64,000 nt of DNA from Grammothele lineata (Eukaryota > Basidiomycota > Agaricomycetes > Polyporales > Polyporaceae): positions 496,001 through 560,000 of the forward strand of contig NDFF03000013.1 of NCBI GenBank assembly GCA_002150815.3. The letters run 5' to 3'. The notes below the pieces were generated by a model, which was not told where the DNA came from, searched no databases, and saw only the letters and a program-made list of their open reading frames with translations. Below are positions 22,277 to 32,775 of this stretch, in pieces. Position numbers and translations under genes: made by a program. Each line of letters opens with the position of its first letter. Position 1 is the stretch's first letter.

Positions 22277-24146
22277 CTATACCACCTCATACATGAGATC
22301 ATTAAGTACAATGCCAACGCTCCGTGCGAGCTTGACTGCGAGGTCAAATCCAATGCCACACTTGAACATGGGAATCCCATCCAATCGTTCAGCCGGGGAA
22401 GTCCTCACGAGCAATCGCATACTTGCGAGCTCAGCAATCTAAGACCTCGCGATTCAGTGACAATCAAAGCAAGGAAGATCGGTACTCACATTTGCATACA
22501 CCGCAATTCTAGCAATCTCCATCTCCGTATACTCTCCGGGCAAACTATACTGCGGCGCGACCAACCTCGTCTCCACGTCGTTCTCTTCTAGGAGCACGCC
22601 CAGAATCGCGACCATCCTATCGAGCGGGAACGCCGTCGGCCCCAACAGCCGCTGCGGCACCTTGACCGCCGTGCCCGTCGTGCCCGGCTTCGGCCTCCGA
22701 GGCGTGCCCACCTTGCGCCGCCGCTTCGCGCGCTCGTCCGGCCCACGTCCGAACATGCGAACGTCGCTCCGCGCGGGGTTCGTGCTCGCGAGGAAAGCCG
22801 CGATGAGCACGAACTTGGCCATCCGCGGGAGTGCGTCGACCCCTGCCTCTGTCGCCGCCGCCCCATCGTCTTGAGCGAGGGACGCAGCGTGCGTGGCGAG
22901 CGTGTCCGGGGCACGTCCTGGGGGCACGGTGAGCAGGTTGGGCGGCGGGGCGTGTGTGCGTGCCCACTGGGCGGCGTTGGAGAGGCGGGGGTAGAGGGCC
23001 TCGAGCGCGGCGGTCAGGGAGGGGGTGAAGAGGCGGGTGAGACGGAGGCGGGCGTCTTCGCTTAGTGGCGCGAGCGAGCCGTCATCGCCGTCCTCTTCGC
23101 CACGCTCTTCGAGCTGCTGCCGGTGGGCATCAAGGATAGGCTGGACAAAACCTGGCCAACGTGCGGCGGCTATGTAGGCGAGTTCAAGGGGATCGCGGGT
23201 GAACGGGCTGCAGATACTGTATACAGTGGCGAGGAAGTGGTCGTAGAGAGGTTGGAGCGCATGGTCGTAAGCTTGCGGGTCGACCAGCGAGGTCGACGCC
23301 TCAGCCGCGGCAGGGAAGCAAGACGCGAGGAGCTCATGAGCGACTGTGGCGAGAGGCGGCACAAGGTTAAAACAACCGCTCTCTTCAAGTCACGTACATT
23401 TACTTACCTTGGTTCGACAAAGGCCGAACGTCAACGTAGTAAGGCTCTGGGGAGGCACGCAAAGGCGGTCGGATGTCTTGCCACTGGACATCGGATATGA
23501 ATACGGTCGTGATGTCAACTTGAGTCTGGCAAGTGTGTGAGAATATGATCTGGGTGGCAATTGTAACGGGACATACTAGCTCAGACAACCTGGTCAGGGG
23601 AACGACCAGCTCGGGAAGGGTATCCCTCAAGCGCTCCGCACGTTCAACCATCAGCACCATGCGCGGGGTTGGACACGCGTGGTCGCTTGCCCTGCCCTTG
23701 CCCTTGCCCATATCGCTCCTTTTTCCCAGCGCCGCTGTGGCGTCCGCATATACAGCCTGGATTCCATGCACAAATGCATCGAAATTTTCGTTATACCTCC
23801 TGCCTTCCGTGCCCGTCGATCCCAGCCAGTTTTGTGCGCCACCCTTCCAGTCCGGAACGTGCCCTGCAAATGCGTTCAAGACCGTGTCGAAGAGTATCCT
23901 CGAGGAAAAGCAAGCGACAGCATCAATGCAAGCGTACTTCAGCTGAATGATATCGGATGGCCCGCTGGCGGTGACATGAAGAGTCGAACGGATTGCTGAT
24001 GTGGTCAGGCGGGGGTTCTCCGGGTCATGGATGAATATGAACGGTGGCGGATAAGACTGGAGTAAGGCAGAGAGGTGAGAGGCGGTTTCGTCATACGCCG
24101 AGCAGTCTAGCAGTGTGCGCTGAAGCGCAGGAGATATGTTGGCCAT
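22277..24146 (-). CDS. ORC5: Origin recognition complex subunit 5
   Basis: Subunit 5 of the origin recognition complex, which marks replication origins and helps load MCM helicases in the nucleus. The start chosen is ATG 24146 (MANISPALQR). Diagnostic segments: MVLMVERAERLRD (the usual IVLDKAExLRD), SELVCPVTIATQIIFSH, MAKFVLIAAFLASTNPARSD, RMFGRGPDERAKRRRK and RLLGPTAFPLDRMVAIL. The last exon (22277-22440) supplies the C-terminal ORC5 element with IAELASMRLLVRTS and KCGIGFDLAVKLARS and ends LNDLMYEVV. Length of about 530 residues is in the expected range. The N-terminal P-loop region reads FIFIHDPENPRLTTSAIR and lacks the GK[ST] Walker A consensus of many ORC5 proteins, so ATP binding is doubtful. 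Assignment rests on the characteristic C-terminal half. Confidence 0.92.
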
Positions 24147-24422
24147 CACCAAGAGTCTGGTGCGTGCTGGTCGAGGCGTCCAGGGTGTTTCGCCACACGC
24201 CACCGTGCCCCGCGCGCCTCAACGCGTTTGCGGCCAGTCACGTGCACCTTCAGTCAATGTCGCGGGGCTCTGCCGAGCGCTCGTCTGCACGAGGCAGTAT
24301 CCTCGTTTCTGTGCTCCTGTTCTCTCGCCGCGCCTTCTCCCTATATAAGGCCGATCTGTTGTTGTCTCCAGCTCATCTTTCTCCTGCTTTGCTCGACCCA
24401 ACTTCCCCGTCCTCTCAGCCGC
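24147..24422. promoter_or_regulatory. Divergent promoter, ORC5 / coiled-coil gene
   Basis: Only 276 bases separate the ORC5 start codon (-) from the next start codon (+), so the two genes share a promoter region. A clear TATA element (CTATATAAGG) at 24341-24350 lies about 75 bases upstream of the + strand ATG and is followed by a CT-rich leader. Confidence 0.65.
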
Positions 24423-26283
24423 ATGAAACTAGTTGTCCGTGTTCAGTATATCGGTGACCGTGCTCGTCAGCTCCTCCGCGATGACCAGGCCGCCGAATAC
24501 ACCAAGGGGTTAATCGATGACCTGGAACATTTCGGATTCCCAATGCCTCACGAGCAGAAGCCCATCGAGAAGTCAGGCTTTATGCTGTGTGTATGGCACG
24601 TCGATAGAGATAGTGTGCGTACCTCGTCCACTTCATCCATCCGCCTATCATCCTCATCCGCCTCGCGCGTGGTTATCAGGATGCGCATCGCTTGATCCAG
24701 AATGCATTCATGCAGGCTAAGAACGAGGCGCCTGTGCTAGCCAACCGCTCCATGTAAGTGTAGTACGTTCCGTCATCTGCGAATCACGCCTAATGTATGC
24801 GCAAGCCGGTACATCTCCTTGAACGAAGAGTACGTGGGCTGCGTTTAAGGTCAGTTCTCTCAGTTAGACTTCCTGACTCCTTTCTTGTATTCCAGTGGCA
24901 TCACCCATACAACGTCTCTCATGAATAAGCCCTACAAACCGAAGTCGTACAGCAGACCTGAAATGCTTCCCCCTCAAACATTTCCAAATTCGACCTATAA
25001 CAAACCGTATGGGAAAGCCCCTAAATACCCGACTACCATCAATCAGGCCCGTAGGGGCGTGACTCCCCTGTCTCAGCGCATCGGTGGACCAGAGACAGCG
25101 GGGCAATACGGTGACCACGGGTCTAAGGATATTGAGATGCTTTCTCCGCGTGAACGCGACCCTCCGAAGGAGGGCGATGGGAAATCGAACGTGATCGATG
25201 TCACTCAGCAGACGTTGTTGCAGTTGAGCCAATCTTCGGCGTTCCAGTCCCTGCTACAGCGCGGTAGCACCGTCGTGAGTACCCTATGATGACTCGGACA
25301 TCTCCTTCCCATGTTCATCGAAGAATCTTTATTGATGCATCGATACAGAGCCCCGTCAAGACCGAGCCTGCTTCCGATTTGTCTTCGCTGCTGCGTGGAC
25401 CCGTCAGCCCTCCGGCGCAGCCGGACATTTCGAATTTACAAGCCTTGCTTGAGAAAGCAGGCGTCAAGAGTGCCAGCGCACAGGCGATTCTATCGGGCCA
25501 GCTGACCGACAGGCCAGCCTCTGGTGTGGGCGGTCTTATGTCTGGCATCCATGCCACTCCGGGCCCTTCTACCCCTGGCATTTCGCTTAGCCTTCCGATG
25601 GGGCCCTCTTCACACCCGCTCTCGGTACCGGGTACCAATGTTGGCAGTGTTGTCGGCCAACCTTTTCCTCGACCCCCTTCTTCAACCTCTACTGCGCGTG
25701 GGCAGGTCGCCTCGGCGAACGAGGCGACGCGCGAGCTGTGGGACGTTCGTCGTCAAATTACTGCGCTGCAGGCGCGAGATCAGGAACTTATGGATCAACT
25801 GCAACGGCTTGGGCAGTCAGTAGCCCCGATGGATGTATCAGCCATTTCCGACATGCGAATCAAGGGGCTCCAGGAGGAAATCGCCGGTACGTCATCGCCT
25901 CTGCAGCCCATAGTTAAGCACAGCAGCTAAATGTTTTTTTCTTCTCTCTTCGCTTCTACCGGCTCGACACGTGGGTTTTCTGCCTGCCTTCGCTGTCAAC
26001 AACGACAGGCCTGCGTGAGGCTCTCCGACACGAACAACAGACTCGCAGGGTTGCAGAGGCAACGCTCCGCGCGGAGCGCCTGCGCCGGGACGAGATCGAG
26101 ACGGTCATAAAGGACACCCAGCGCGAGTGCCAGCAGCCCTTTGTCGTTCCCGCCCTGCTCGATGCGTTCATGAAAATCGGGCAGATGACCGGCGAGACGC
26201 TCAGGGACCAGCATACACCGGGCACAGGCGCAAGCGCGGGCACGAGCATGGCCGCCGCTGCAGCCCACTCCATGGATATGTGA
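24423..26283 (+). CDS. Conserved protein with C-terminal coiled coil
   Basis: Not recognised. Six exons (24423-24614, 24680-24753, 24806-24829, 24896-25274, 25349-25886, 26009-26283) join in frame to 1,482 bases, 493 residues. The N-terminal 105 residues look globular (MKLVVRVQYIGDRARQLL ... SGFMLCVWHVDRDSDAHRLI). The middle is Pro/Ser/Gly-rich and disordered, with a possible SUMO-type site (VKTEP). The C-terminal part (RELWDVRRQITALQARDQELMD ... EALRHEQQTRRVAEATLRAE) is a long predicted coiled coil ending AAAAAHSMDM. If intron 24830-24895 (donor GTACGT) is ignored, translation stops at 24848 and two genes would be called only 72 bases apart; the spliced single gene is the better model. Function unknown; nuclear scaffolding is one possibility. 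Confidence 0.75.
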
Positions 26284-27203
26284 GCGCCGCGCAACCGGGC
26301 CCCGGAGGGTAGTCGGGCGAGCCGACGACAAGCGGGGCAACGCGGGGTCCGGGATGCGGCGCGGTGCGAGCGTGGGTGTGAACGATCCCTGGAGTCGGAG
26401 GACGACGAGAGGACGGCGCGCAATGCCAGTACGAAGTGGACGGCACGACGACATGGTGAGGTACCCGACTGGAATACCTTGACTGCTCTTCCTTCGTGTA
26501 GCTCCCCTTCCGGCTGGTGTGGCGCACGTGGACGGCTGGTTTAGATGCAATGGTTTGCTGGCATCCTCTTGAGCGGCGTGTGGCGTGGGCGGAAGAAGGA
26601 AGCATCGACGACGGCTTGGAATGCTCGGGACGAGTCGTGCGGCAGAGCCGCTACCGGCGTTCGAAGGTGTCGCGCTGCTCTTGGCGGGTCTCTTTCTATC
26701 TCTTTCTACGTGTCCAGCGTGCACAAGGTCGACGTATGCGCCATCCCTTCTCGGTTCTCAGCCCTGGCCCCCTAGTTGGTCTAGCCAGGACCGCATAGGA
26801 TGTGTGGGGCAGCGTCAGAAGGGTGGTTGTACGATGTGTAATTCAACGTAGGCTGGTGCCTCGGCTTGTATTCTTGATGTGCTCTCAGTGTATCCAATAT
26901 GTCATACAGTACTCGCAGTCACACCTCAGCGCGCACTGCAGCGACCTCGAAGCGTGAAATCGCCTTCCTCGTCGGCTCCCGGCTACACTGCTGGCTCTCT
27001 TCGTCAGATTTTGTGACACCATAATCATGCTGTATACGGAAAGACTGCACTCCTGTCACTCAAATCCTAGTATGTACGTAGATATTCCCTCTGTTAGCTC
27101 CGCCCTACTCCTGTCCATGCTCCGATGCTGACACTCGAGCTCATCGGCGATTGTCGCGCATTTGAGTTCCTGAGGACCTGCGTGTGACACTTTTACTGGC
27201 TTG
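26284..27203. other. Intergenic, convergent 3' flanks
   Basis: Lies between the 3' ends of two convergent genes. Open frames here have GC-rich composition but no recognisable protein or splice continuity. Confidence 0.5.
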
Positions 27204-29315
27204 TTACTCGTTCTTCAACGTTCCGGACATCTTGCGTCTCTTCGCTGGGTTCAACGCGCTATCCTGAAGGTACGGCGGCAAGGGGTTGGGGAGCTGCCTG
27301 TCGTGTACCTCCAACAGTTTCGCATAAAATGCCGTATCGAACTCGACGCATTGGAGCCTCGCGCATGGGAGGCGTTCATCACCGCGCGCATGCGAGTCCA
27401 GGATCGCCGCCTCGGTTTTGTTCTTCATCAACGCTGCACGCGAAGCATGCTCTCTCTTGATCTGAGCAGGTTGCGTACGTGTCATCAGTCAGCATGTTCA
27501 ATTGGTGTGCGGATCCGCGTACCGAAGGTGGAAGAGCTGCCCATTCTCGCGTGGTTAGCGCCTCCGCGCGGGTAAGCTTATACTTTCCACAGTACTGGAG
27601 ACCATCTTTGGCGCCCACGAAGAGATGCTCGCAACATCCATCTCTGTTCTCGTTTCGAGCGTTGACATCGAGAATGAGGAAACCATGTTGTCCAGGTCCA
27701 CTGGGCGCCCAAGGGTGGTCATCAATAACCACATAGAAATATTCTTGGATGCCGTGTTCAACTGCGAACTGATGGTGGGAGGCGACCCTGAGATCCCAGT
27801 ATTGAGTTAGCGATCTCTACACCGCGCTCTAACTTCTCTGGCTCTCACTCACCGCACGAATATTGCAGCTCTGTTCACGGAGAGTACTTTGCCGAGAGTG
27901 TCGCGTGTAAAAAGAGCATATGCAGCTTCCCCCTGGGGGAGTTTCACTGAGATGGGTGGAAGCTTCTTGAGCTCTTGCACTCGATTTGGCTGTAATGGTA
28001 AGCCCCAATGGCTCAGGTCCAGTAGCTTTCGTCTCTTCTTCCTTACGATATCGTCCACTATCTTGCGCTTGCCGGAGGATACGTTCTCTGATGCGGGAGC
28101 ATCTAGCGATACCGATAGGCCCTCGGGCGAACGTTCAGCCAACGCCGAACGGAGTGTCGCAAGCTATGCATATAGTCAGGATAGCGCGCCTGGCATAGTC
28201 ATGATGACATCGCACCTCTCTGTCCTTGTTTTGAATTGTGATCTGGAGACGTCGTTTCTCCTCCGTTAATCGCTAGATAAATGCGACCCTGTGAATGGAT
28301 TTAGCTATATAACTGCTTGCGAGACTTACTGCACACTCCTCGGCATTCTTCATTTTCAAGTCCCCGATATCCGCTTGAAGAGCGTCTACCCGAACTCGCA
28401 AGTCTGCCGCCTCAGTGGATCCTGATGCTTCGTCCTCGACTCGCGGGTTGACTTCTGCCGAGGGAGCAATAACATTGTGGCCTGATCTGACGTCCTGCGA
28501 TTCCAGAGCCTGCTTGTGCAGTCTATGCTCCTGTATCCAAGCTTCGACAACCTGACGATATGAGGACAAAAGTCTTCTCACAAAATCAGGCTGCGTCATC
28601 TTGAGCTGGGAAAATGATTCGTCAATCATGTTTGTATGCGATTCGACAGAGTCTCACCTGAGCGGGAGGATCGTTCTTGGTCTGGCTAACTGCAGCGAGA
28701 TTGTCATCCGCAACGGCGGAGATGCTCAGCAGCATTTCCTTCGCAATTCTGTCGTCTCCAACTCGAAGCTACAAGCATGAGGGTTGACCTAGAAGTCGTG
28801 TAGAAGGGGAATACACATACTCACCTGCTGATCTCCAATATTGTTGTCGCCTTGCGACTTGAATTTGGCGACGTCCTCCAGCCCCATCTGAGTCCACTGA
28901 GACTGCAAGGTTATATGGGCAGAACCATGCACGAAGAGCTATAATGCAAGGGATCAATATTCAGCATTCAACCCCGAGCTGAGATGGTTGTAATGCGCGA
29001 CTTTATATCAAAAGTGCTTTGTTACCTTGCTCCTATCTGACCCCTCGTGCCCGGAGTCCTTCAGCAGAGTGATGCTGTCCTCGACAAGGTCGATAAGCAT
29101 CTGGGCTTGGTCCGGAAGGAAGCCTGAGCGGAGAAGACCCTTGGTCACATGTCCTATCAGCACCTTGAGCAGGTTAGCCCCTAGAGGTAGTATAAACCAC
29201 TTACGTTGAAGTCGAGCTCTAGACTGTCCGGCGTGCGAGCAGGTAGTAATTTGGCATTGGCTTTAAGGATGCGCTGGAGAAGTTGCGCTTGTAGGAGGGT
29301 TGCTTCAGGTTCCAT
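27204..29315 (-). CDS. Unknown multi-exon protein, paralogue family copy A
   Basis: Not recognised by function. About nine exons and 540 residues, starting MEPEATLLQAQLLQRIL at ATG 29315. The N-terminal half is helical with regularly placed short exons (GHVTKGLLRSGFLPDQAQ; LRVGDDRIAKEMLLSI). A coiled coil follows (LRVRVDALQADIGDLKMKN; EEKRRLQITIQNKDRE), then a basic stretch (IVRKKRRKLLDL) that may be a nuclear signal. The C-terminal domain has the block LFTRDTLGKVL, then HPWAPSGPGQHGFLIL, LFVGAKDGLQYCGKYKL, TTREWAALPP, and RLQCVEFDTAFYAKLL. The same order of blocks occurs at 30.6-32.8 kb and at the right edge of the window. The domain may be one of the Agaricomycetes DUF families (DUF6697 is my guess, unverified). 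A basidiomycete-specific regulatory or chromatin role is speculation. Confidence 0.75.
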
Positions 29316-29538
29316 GACGGAATGCCGGACCTGGATTGAATGACTTTGTGGTTGTGCAGAAGACGAGACCGGCAGATCTAGCCGACGCGAGTCTGCCAAA
29401 CGCGTCGTGACCGAGATGTGACTGTACGCGACAGTGACTGCGTTGCCTACCTGTGCCTGTCAGTAACCTGCCTTGATATCGCCTCATCTTCGACTGCCCG
29501 CACACAGCGTCAGCCTCCACCGAATCCGCCAGGCCTCC
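29316..29538. promoter_or_regulatory. Divergent promoter, 223 bases
   Basis: The start codons of copy A (-) and of the small conserved gene (+) lie 223 bases apart, head to head, so this interval must carry both promoters. No TATA box is evident. Confidence 0.55.
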
Positions 29539-30301
29539 ATGAAACGCGCTGCTGAAGACGCTGCTCCCGCACCCCCTGCGAAAAAGCCGCGTGGGTCCGC
29601 GGCCACCGTAGCTCTCATAAACTCTATCCTCGCCAACCCCAAGGGTTACCCGATCTCCGCCAGCGAGGACGTCGTCCGCAAGTCCCTCGTCGACCTCGCC
29701 ACCTATGCGCGTCAGCTAGAACAGCAGCAAGCCAACACTCCCGTCGCGGGCAGCAGCAAGGCGTCCGCGGCTCCGGTGGCAGTCGTCAAGCCTGCGCGCT
29801 CGCAGGCTGATTTGGAGGAGGCGGCAGATAAGCTCAGGAAGGCTGCGGTCAGCGGAATCAAGAAGCAAATGACCGTGAGTGTTCTGCGTCTTGCGTGGTG
29901 TCAGTCTCATCCGCAGGGGCTCATTGCTGTTGGGACACGCTGTGTGGCACTTAGTGGAAGCCCTCGTGCAAGACAGGCTCTGCCAAATGGTCGTACGATG
30001 GCATCTGCACCGATCCGGCGGTCTTCGGGACCCTCATGGGACTCGGAGGACCACCCACGTTCAAGATGAAGAAGTTCTCCGTTGACGAATTCGAAAAGTG
30101 CCTGGGACCCATCAAAGGCTCTGTGAGGTACGTAAGATCAAAGCTCCTGCGTCCGTGGGCCATGCCAAACCTGGAGTTACTAGGTATGATTATCTCTTCA
30201 TCACCAGCAAGGACGTTACGGTCCGCTGGTCAGATACCGGCGAATTCAAGTTCAGTGGATCATACGGCAAGCACCAGCCCAGCACTTCCGTAGGATATTA
30301 G
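29539..30301 (+). CDS. Conserved hypothetical protein with basic N-terminus
   Basis: Three exons (29539-29874, 29955-30127, 30184-30301) encode 208 residues. I do not recognise the family. The N-terminus (MKRAAEDAAPAPPAKKPRGS) is a likely bipartite nuclear signal. Residues 25-112 are Ala/Lys-rich and helical. The last 95 residues look like a compact beta-rich domain: WKPSCKTGSAKWSYDG, ICTDPAVFGTLMGL, FKMKKFSVDEFEKCLG and VRYDYLFITSKDVTVRW, ending KHQPSTSVGY. Two Cys frame the WSYDG motif. The phase-2 intron at 30128-30183 is supported by the continuous SVRYDY reading. It shares a promoter with copy A and is convergent with copy B. A nuclear location is inferred from the N-terminus only. Confidence 0.8.
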
Positions 30302-30561
30302 TGGTACCTCTGGCATCGGTTTATTCCCCCTGCGCTGCTTTCCATGGGTCAATATCGCTAGTGTAAATCGGTTGCTGAATGTATTCTACGTCTGCAAGGT
30401 TACTCACCCTACACTACAACTTTACCTTACAACATTCGCTGTAAACATGTTCTTGCTTGCTATTCCTTCGTCTACGCTCCTACCAGTTACGCCACCTTCG
30501 TCTTCTACACTCCATGCCATGACCCCCAGGACAGGATTTCTGGCCTGTCAGTATTTGCGTA

Positions 30562-32775
30562 TCAGCCCTCCCGCTGGCCGCAAGTATCCTTCCTAGGCTG
30601 CTTTGCTGGCTTTGTCTGGCCCTCCTCCTGCAGGACGAAGGCGCCCCATTCCCGTACCAATTCTCGATAGAATGCACCGTCGAATTTGATGCACCGGACC
30701 GTCATGCAAGGCAAACTCGAGCGCCCAGCATCGTAATCCGCAACGACGTCGGCAAGAGTTGGTTGCTTCGCGCGGTCTTGGACCTGGTTGCCAATGCTCT
30801 TCTTGAGCTACACAACAGGGAAGCACTATATCTCAATGTTTGCGTCGAAGGTAGGAGATGAGGGGCATACTTTCAGGGGAAAGGCTCTCCATTCCTGTGA
30901 TGAGACATCGGTATCCCGCTCGATGGAGTACAACCCACAATAGAAGACAACATCGTTCGCATGAACGAAAAGGTGACGTGGCTCTCTTTGTCTTTGGCAA
31001 AAGAACAAGGTCATCTGTGCTTGCCCACGAAGGAACGCGTACCCGTGTTTTCCGGGGGCAGAGGGTGGCCAGGCATGAAACTTCCAAGGGAGTACCACGA
31101 ACATGTCGATACCGAACTCCCGTGTCAGCCGTGTATGGCCCACATCCGTCCTGTAAAGCGGTGTTACACAGGCTCACAGAACAGGAAGGTAGACGCACTT
31201 CACGACATTAGTCCGTGTTCTGGCGCCGCCAAGGATGTGCATGATGAAGTCGCGTGTGAAAAGAACTGGGGAGCGCATAATGTCTGCGTCAACTTGCACA
31301 GCGGGGAACCGCGCTAAAGTGTATTCCCTTGGGTGCGGGACGGGGCTTCTACGAGCCTGTTGGGCGTAAACGCTTGCCCATGTGACTTGAAGTGTGCTGG
31401 AGGTCGAAGTCGAAGACGGAGATGAATCTACATCGACGAAGGGGCGTTTGCTCAAGCGTGGCTTCGACACCAAGTCAGGAGTCGTAGAAGTCTTCACGGT
31501 TTGCCTGAGAATGATTTGAAGGTTAGTGAGAATGAGAACGACGATAGTGTGGCTCGGTACCCACGTTGTCTGTGGTGAGGGCGACCTTGATTGCGTCAGA
31601 TCGTACACCACGTTGATCTGGGACGCTGGAGCTGGAGCTGCCTGTGGCGTGCATGTCGGCTGTAGTGCATGTGTCCAGGGTGGCGACACTCACCAGCGAA
31701 TTTACGTCGGTAAATTGCCTCTGTGTGAATCGTAGCTGTGAGGCCAGGAAGGATCACAAGTCCAACGACCCAAGATGACAATTTGGCGAGCCGGACGCAC
31801 CTCCATGGCCGCCAAGGCAGCTTCGGTTCTTTGATCCGCCTCTTCTAGACGCTGCTTCAGTCGTAAGATCTGACGATCCTTTTGCTCGAGTAGGTCCTGC
31901 ACCATCATCATGATGAGCGAGTCGTATCTGAACGTTAATTCACAAGAGTACCTTGTAAGAATCGCTCTCGCGCGTGCATTCACATTTGGCTTTCTTTGTT
32001 GATCCCATGCATATTATATTTTGGTTGGACTGTTCAGTAAAAGTTTGTATGACTTTCTCGAACATGCACGTAAATCGATTCGTAAAATTCGCGTCGCGAC
32101 TCTTCAAATGTAGCTGAATGAGTGGGACATGAGCACCAGCTGTGACATCGCTACGTAAACGCACACTGTCAGTTGTGGTACTGGCCCCCTCCAAGAGATG
32201 GGTGATGTGCCTTGAGAGCTCGAGGAGATCACGGATCAGACCCAGCCCAAACAAGTCGGATGTTGTTAACATCTATGGAGAGAGCAAGACTTCAGCTTTG
32301 TCAACCGTGTAACGTTGATCGCTACTCAAGCTCACCTTGGCCGCACTGCTGGCGCTATTGTTACGGAGATCCTGGATACCGACGTCGACGCTGTGCGACC
32401 ACTTTTGAGACAGCTTTTCGAAGAGAGGTGCGCTTGTCTGAAGGATGATGAGGTCTAAGTAGCATTTACTAAGTGAAAAGGAATATCGACCCACTGGTAG
32501 TTCGTCGACATGGCCATTCAATGTAGCCACATCGCTGACAGCATCTCCAAGAAGGTCCATTGCATCGTACGTGAAAGATTGTGTAGTTGGCACGGCACTC
32601 TAACGAATGTACGAAGGTCAGAGGTCGTCAACTACGAGGGACTCAACCGTTGTATCGCACTCACATCCGTAGTGTTACGACGCAGAGCGAAGATGTGAGC
32701 GTTGGCGGCTAGGATACCGCGCAATGCGGTGAGGTGTCCGGTCATAGTCTCTAACAGGACAGAGAGTGTCGACAT
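30562..32775 (-). CDS. Unknown multi-exon protein, paralogue family copy B
   Basis: Paralogue of the genes at 27.2-29.3 kb and 62.6 kb. It starts at ATG 32775 (MSTLSVLLETMTGHLTALRG) and has about ten exons with GT-AG introns. The N-terminal half is helical (PLFEKLSQKWSHSVDVGIQD; FGLGLIRDLLELSRHITHLL). A coiled coil follows (VQDLLEQKDRQILRLKQRLEE), then a Ser/Thr/Pro linker. The shared C-terminal domain reads VTWASVYAQQA, SPVLFTRDFIMHILGG, LTREFGIDMFVVLPW, FHAWPPSAPGKHGYAF, HLFVHANDVVFYCGLYSI, SSQEWRAFPLKV and RCIKFDGAFYRELV, ending ReuseD basic residues before GQREG. Exon boundaries in the 3' third (30826-31320) are approximate. No catalytic motif is apparent. It is closer to the right-edge copy than to copy A. 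Confidence 0.72.
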
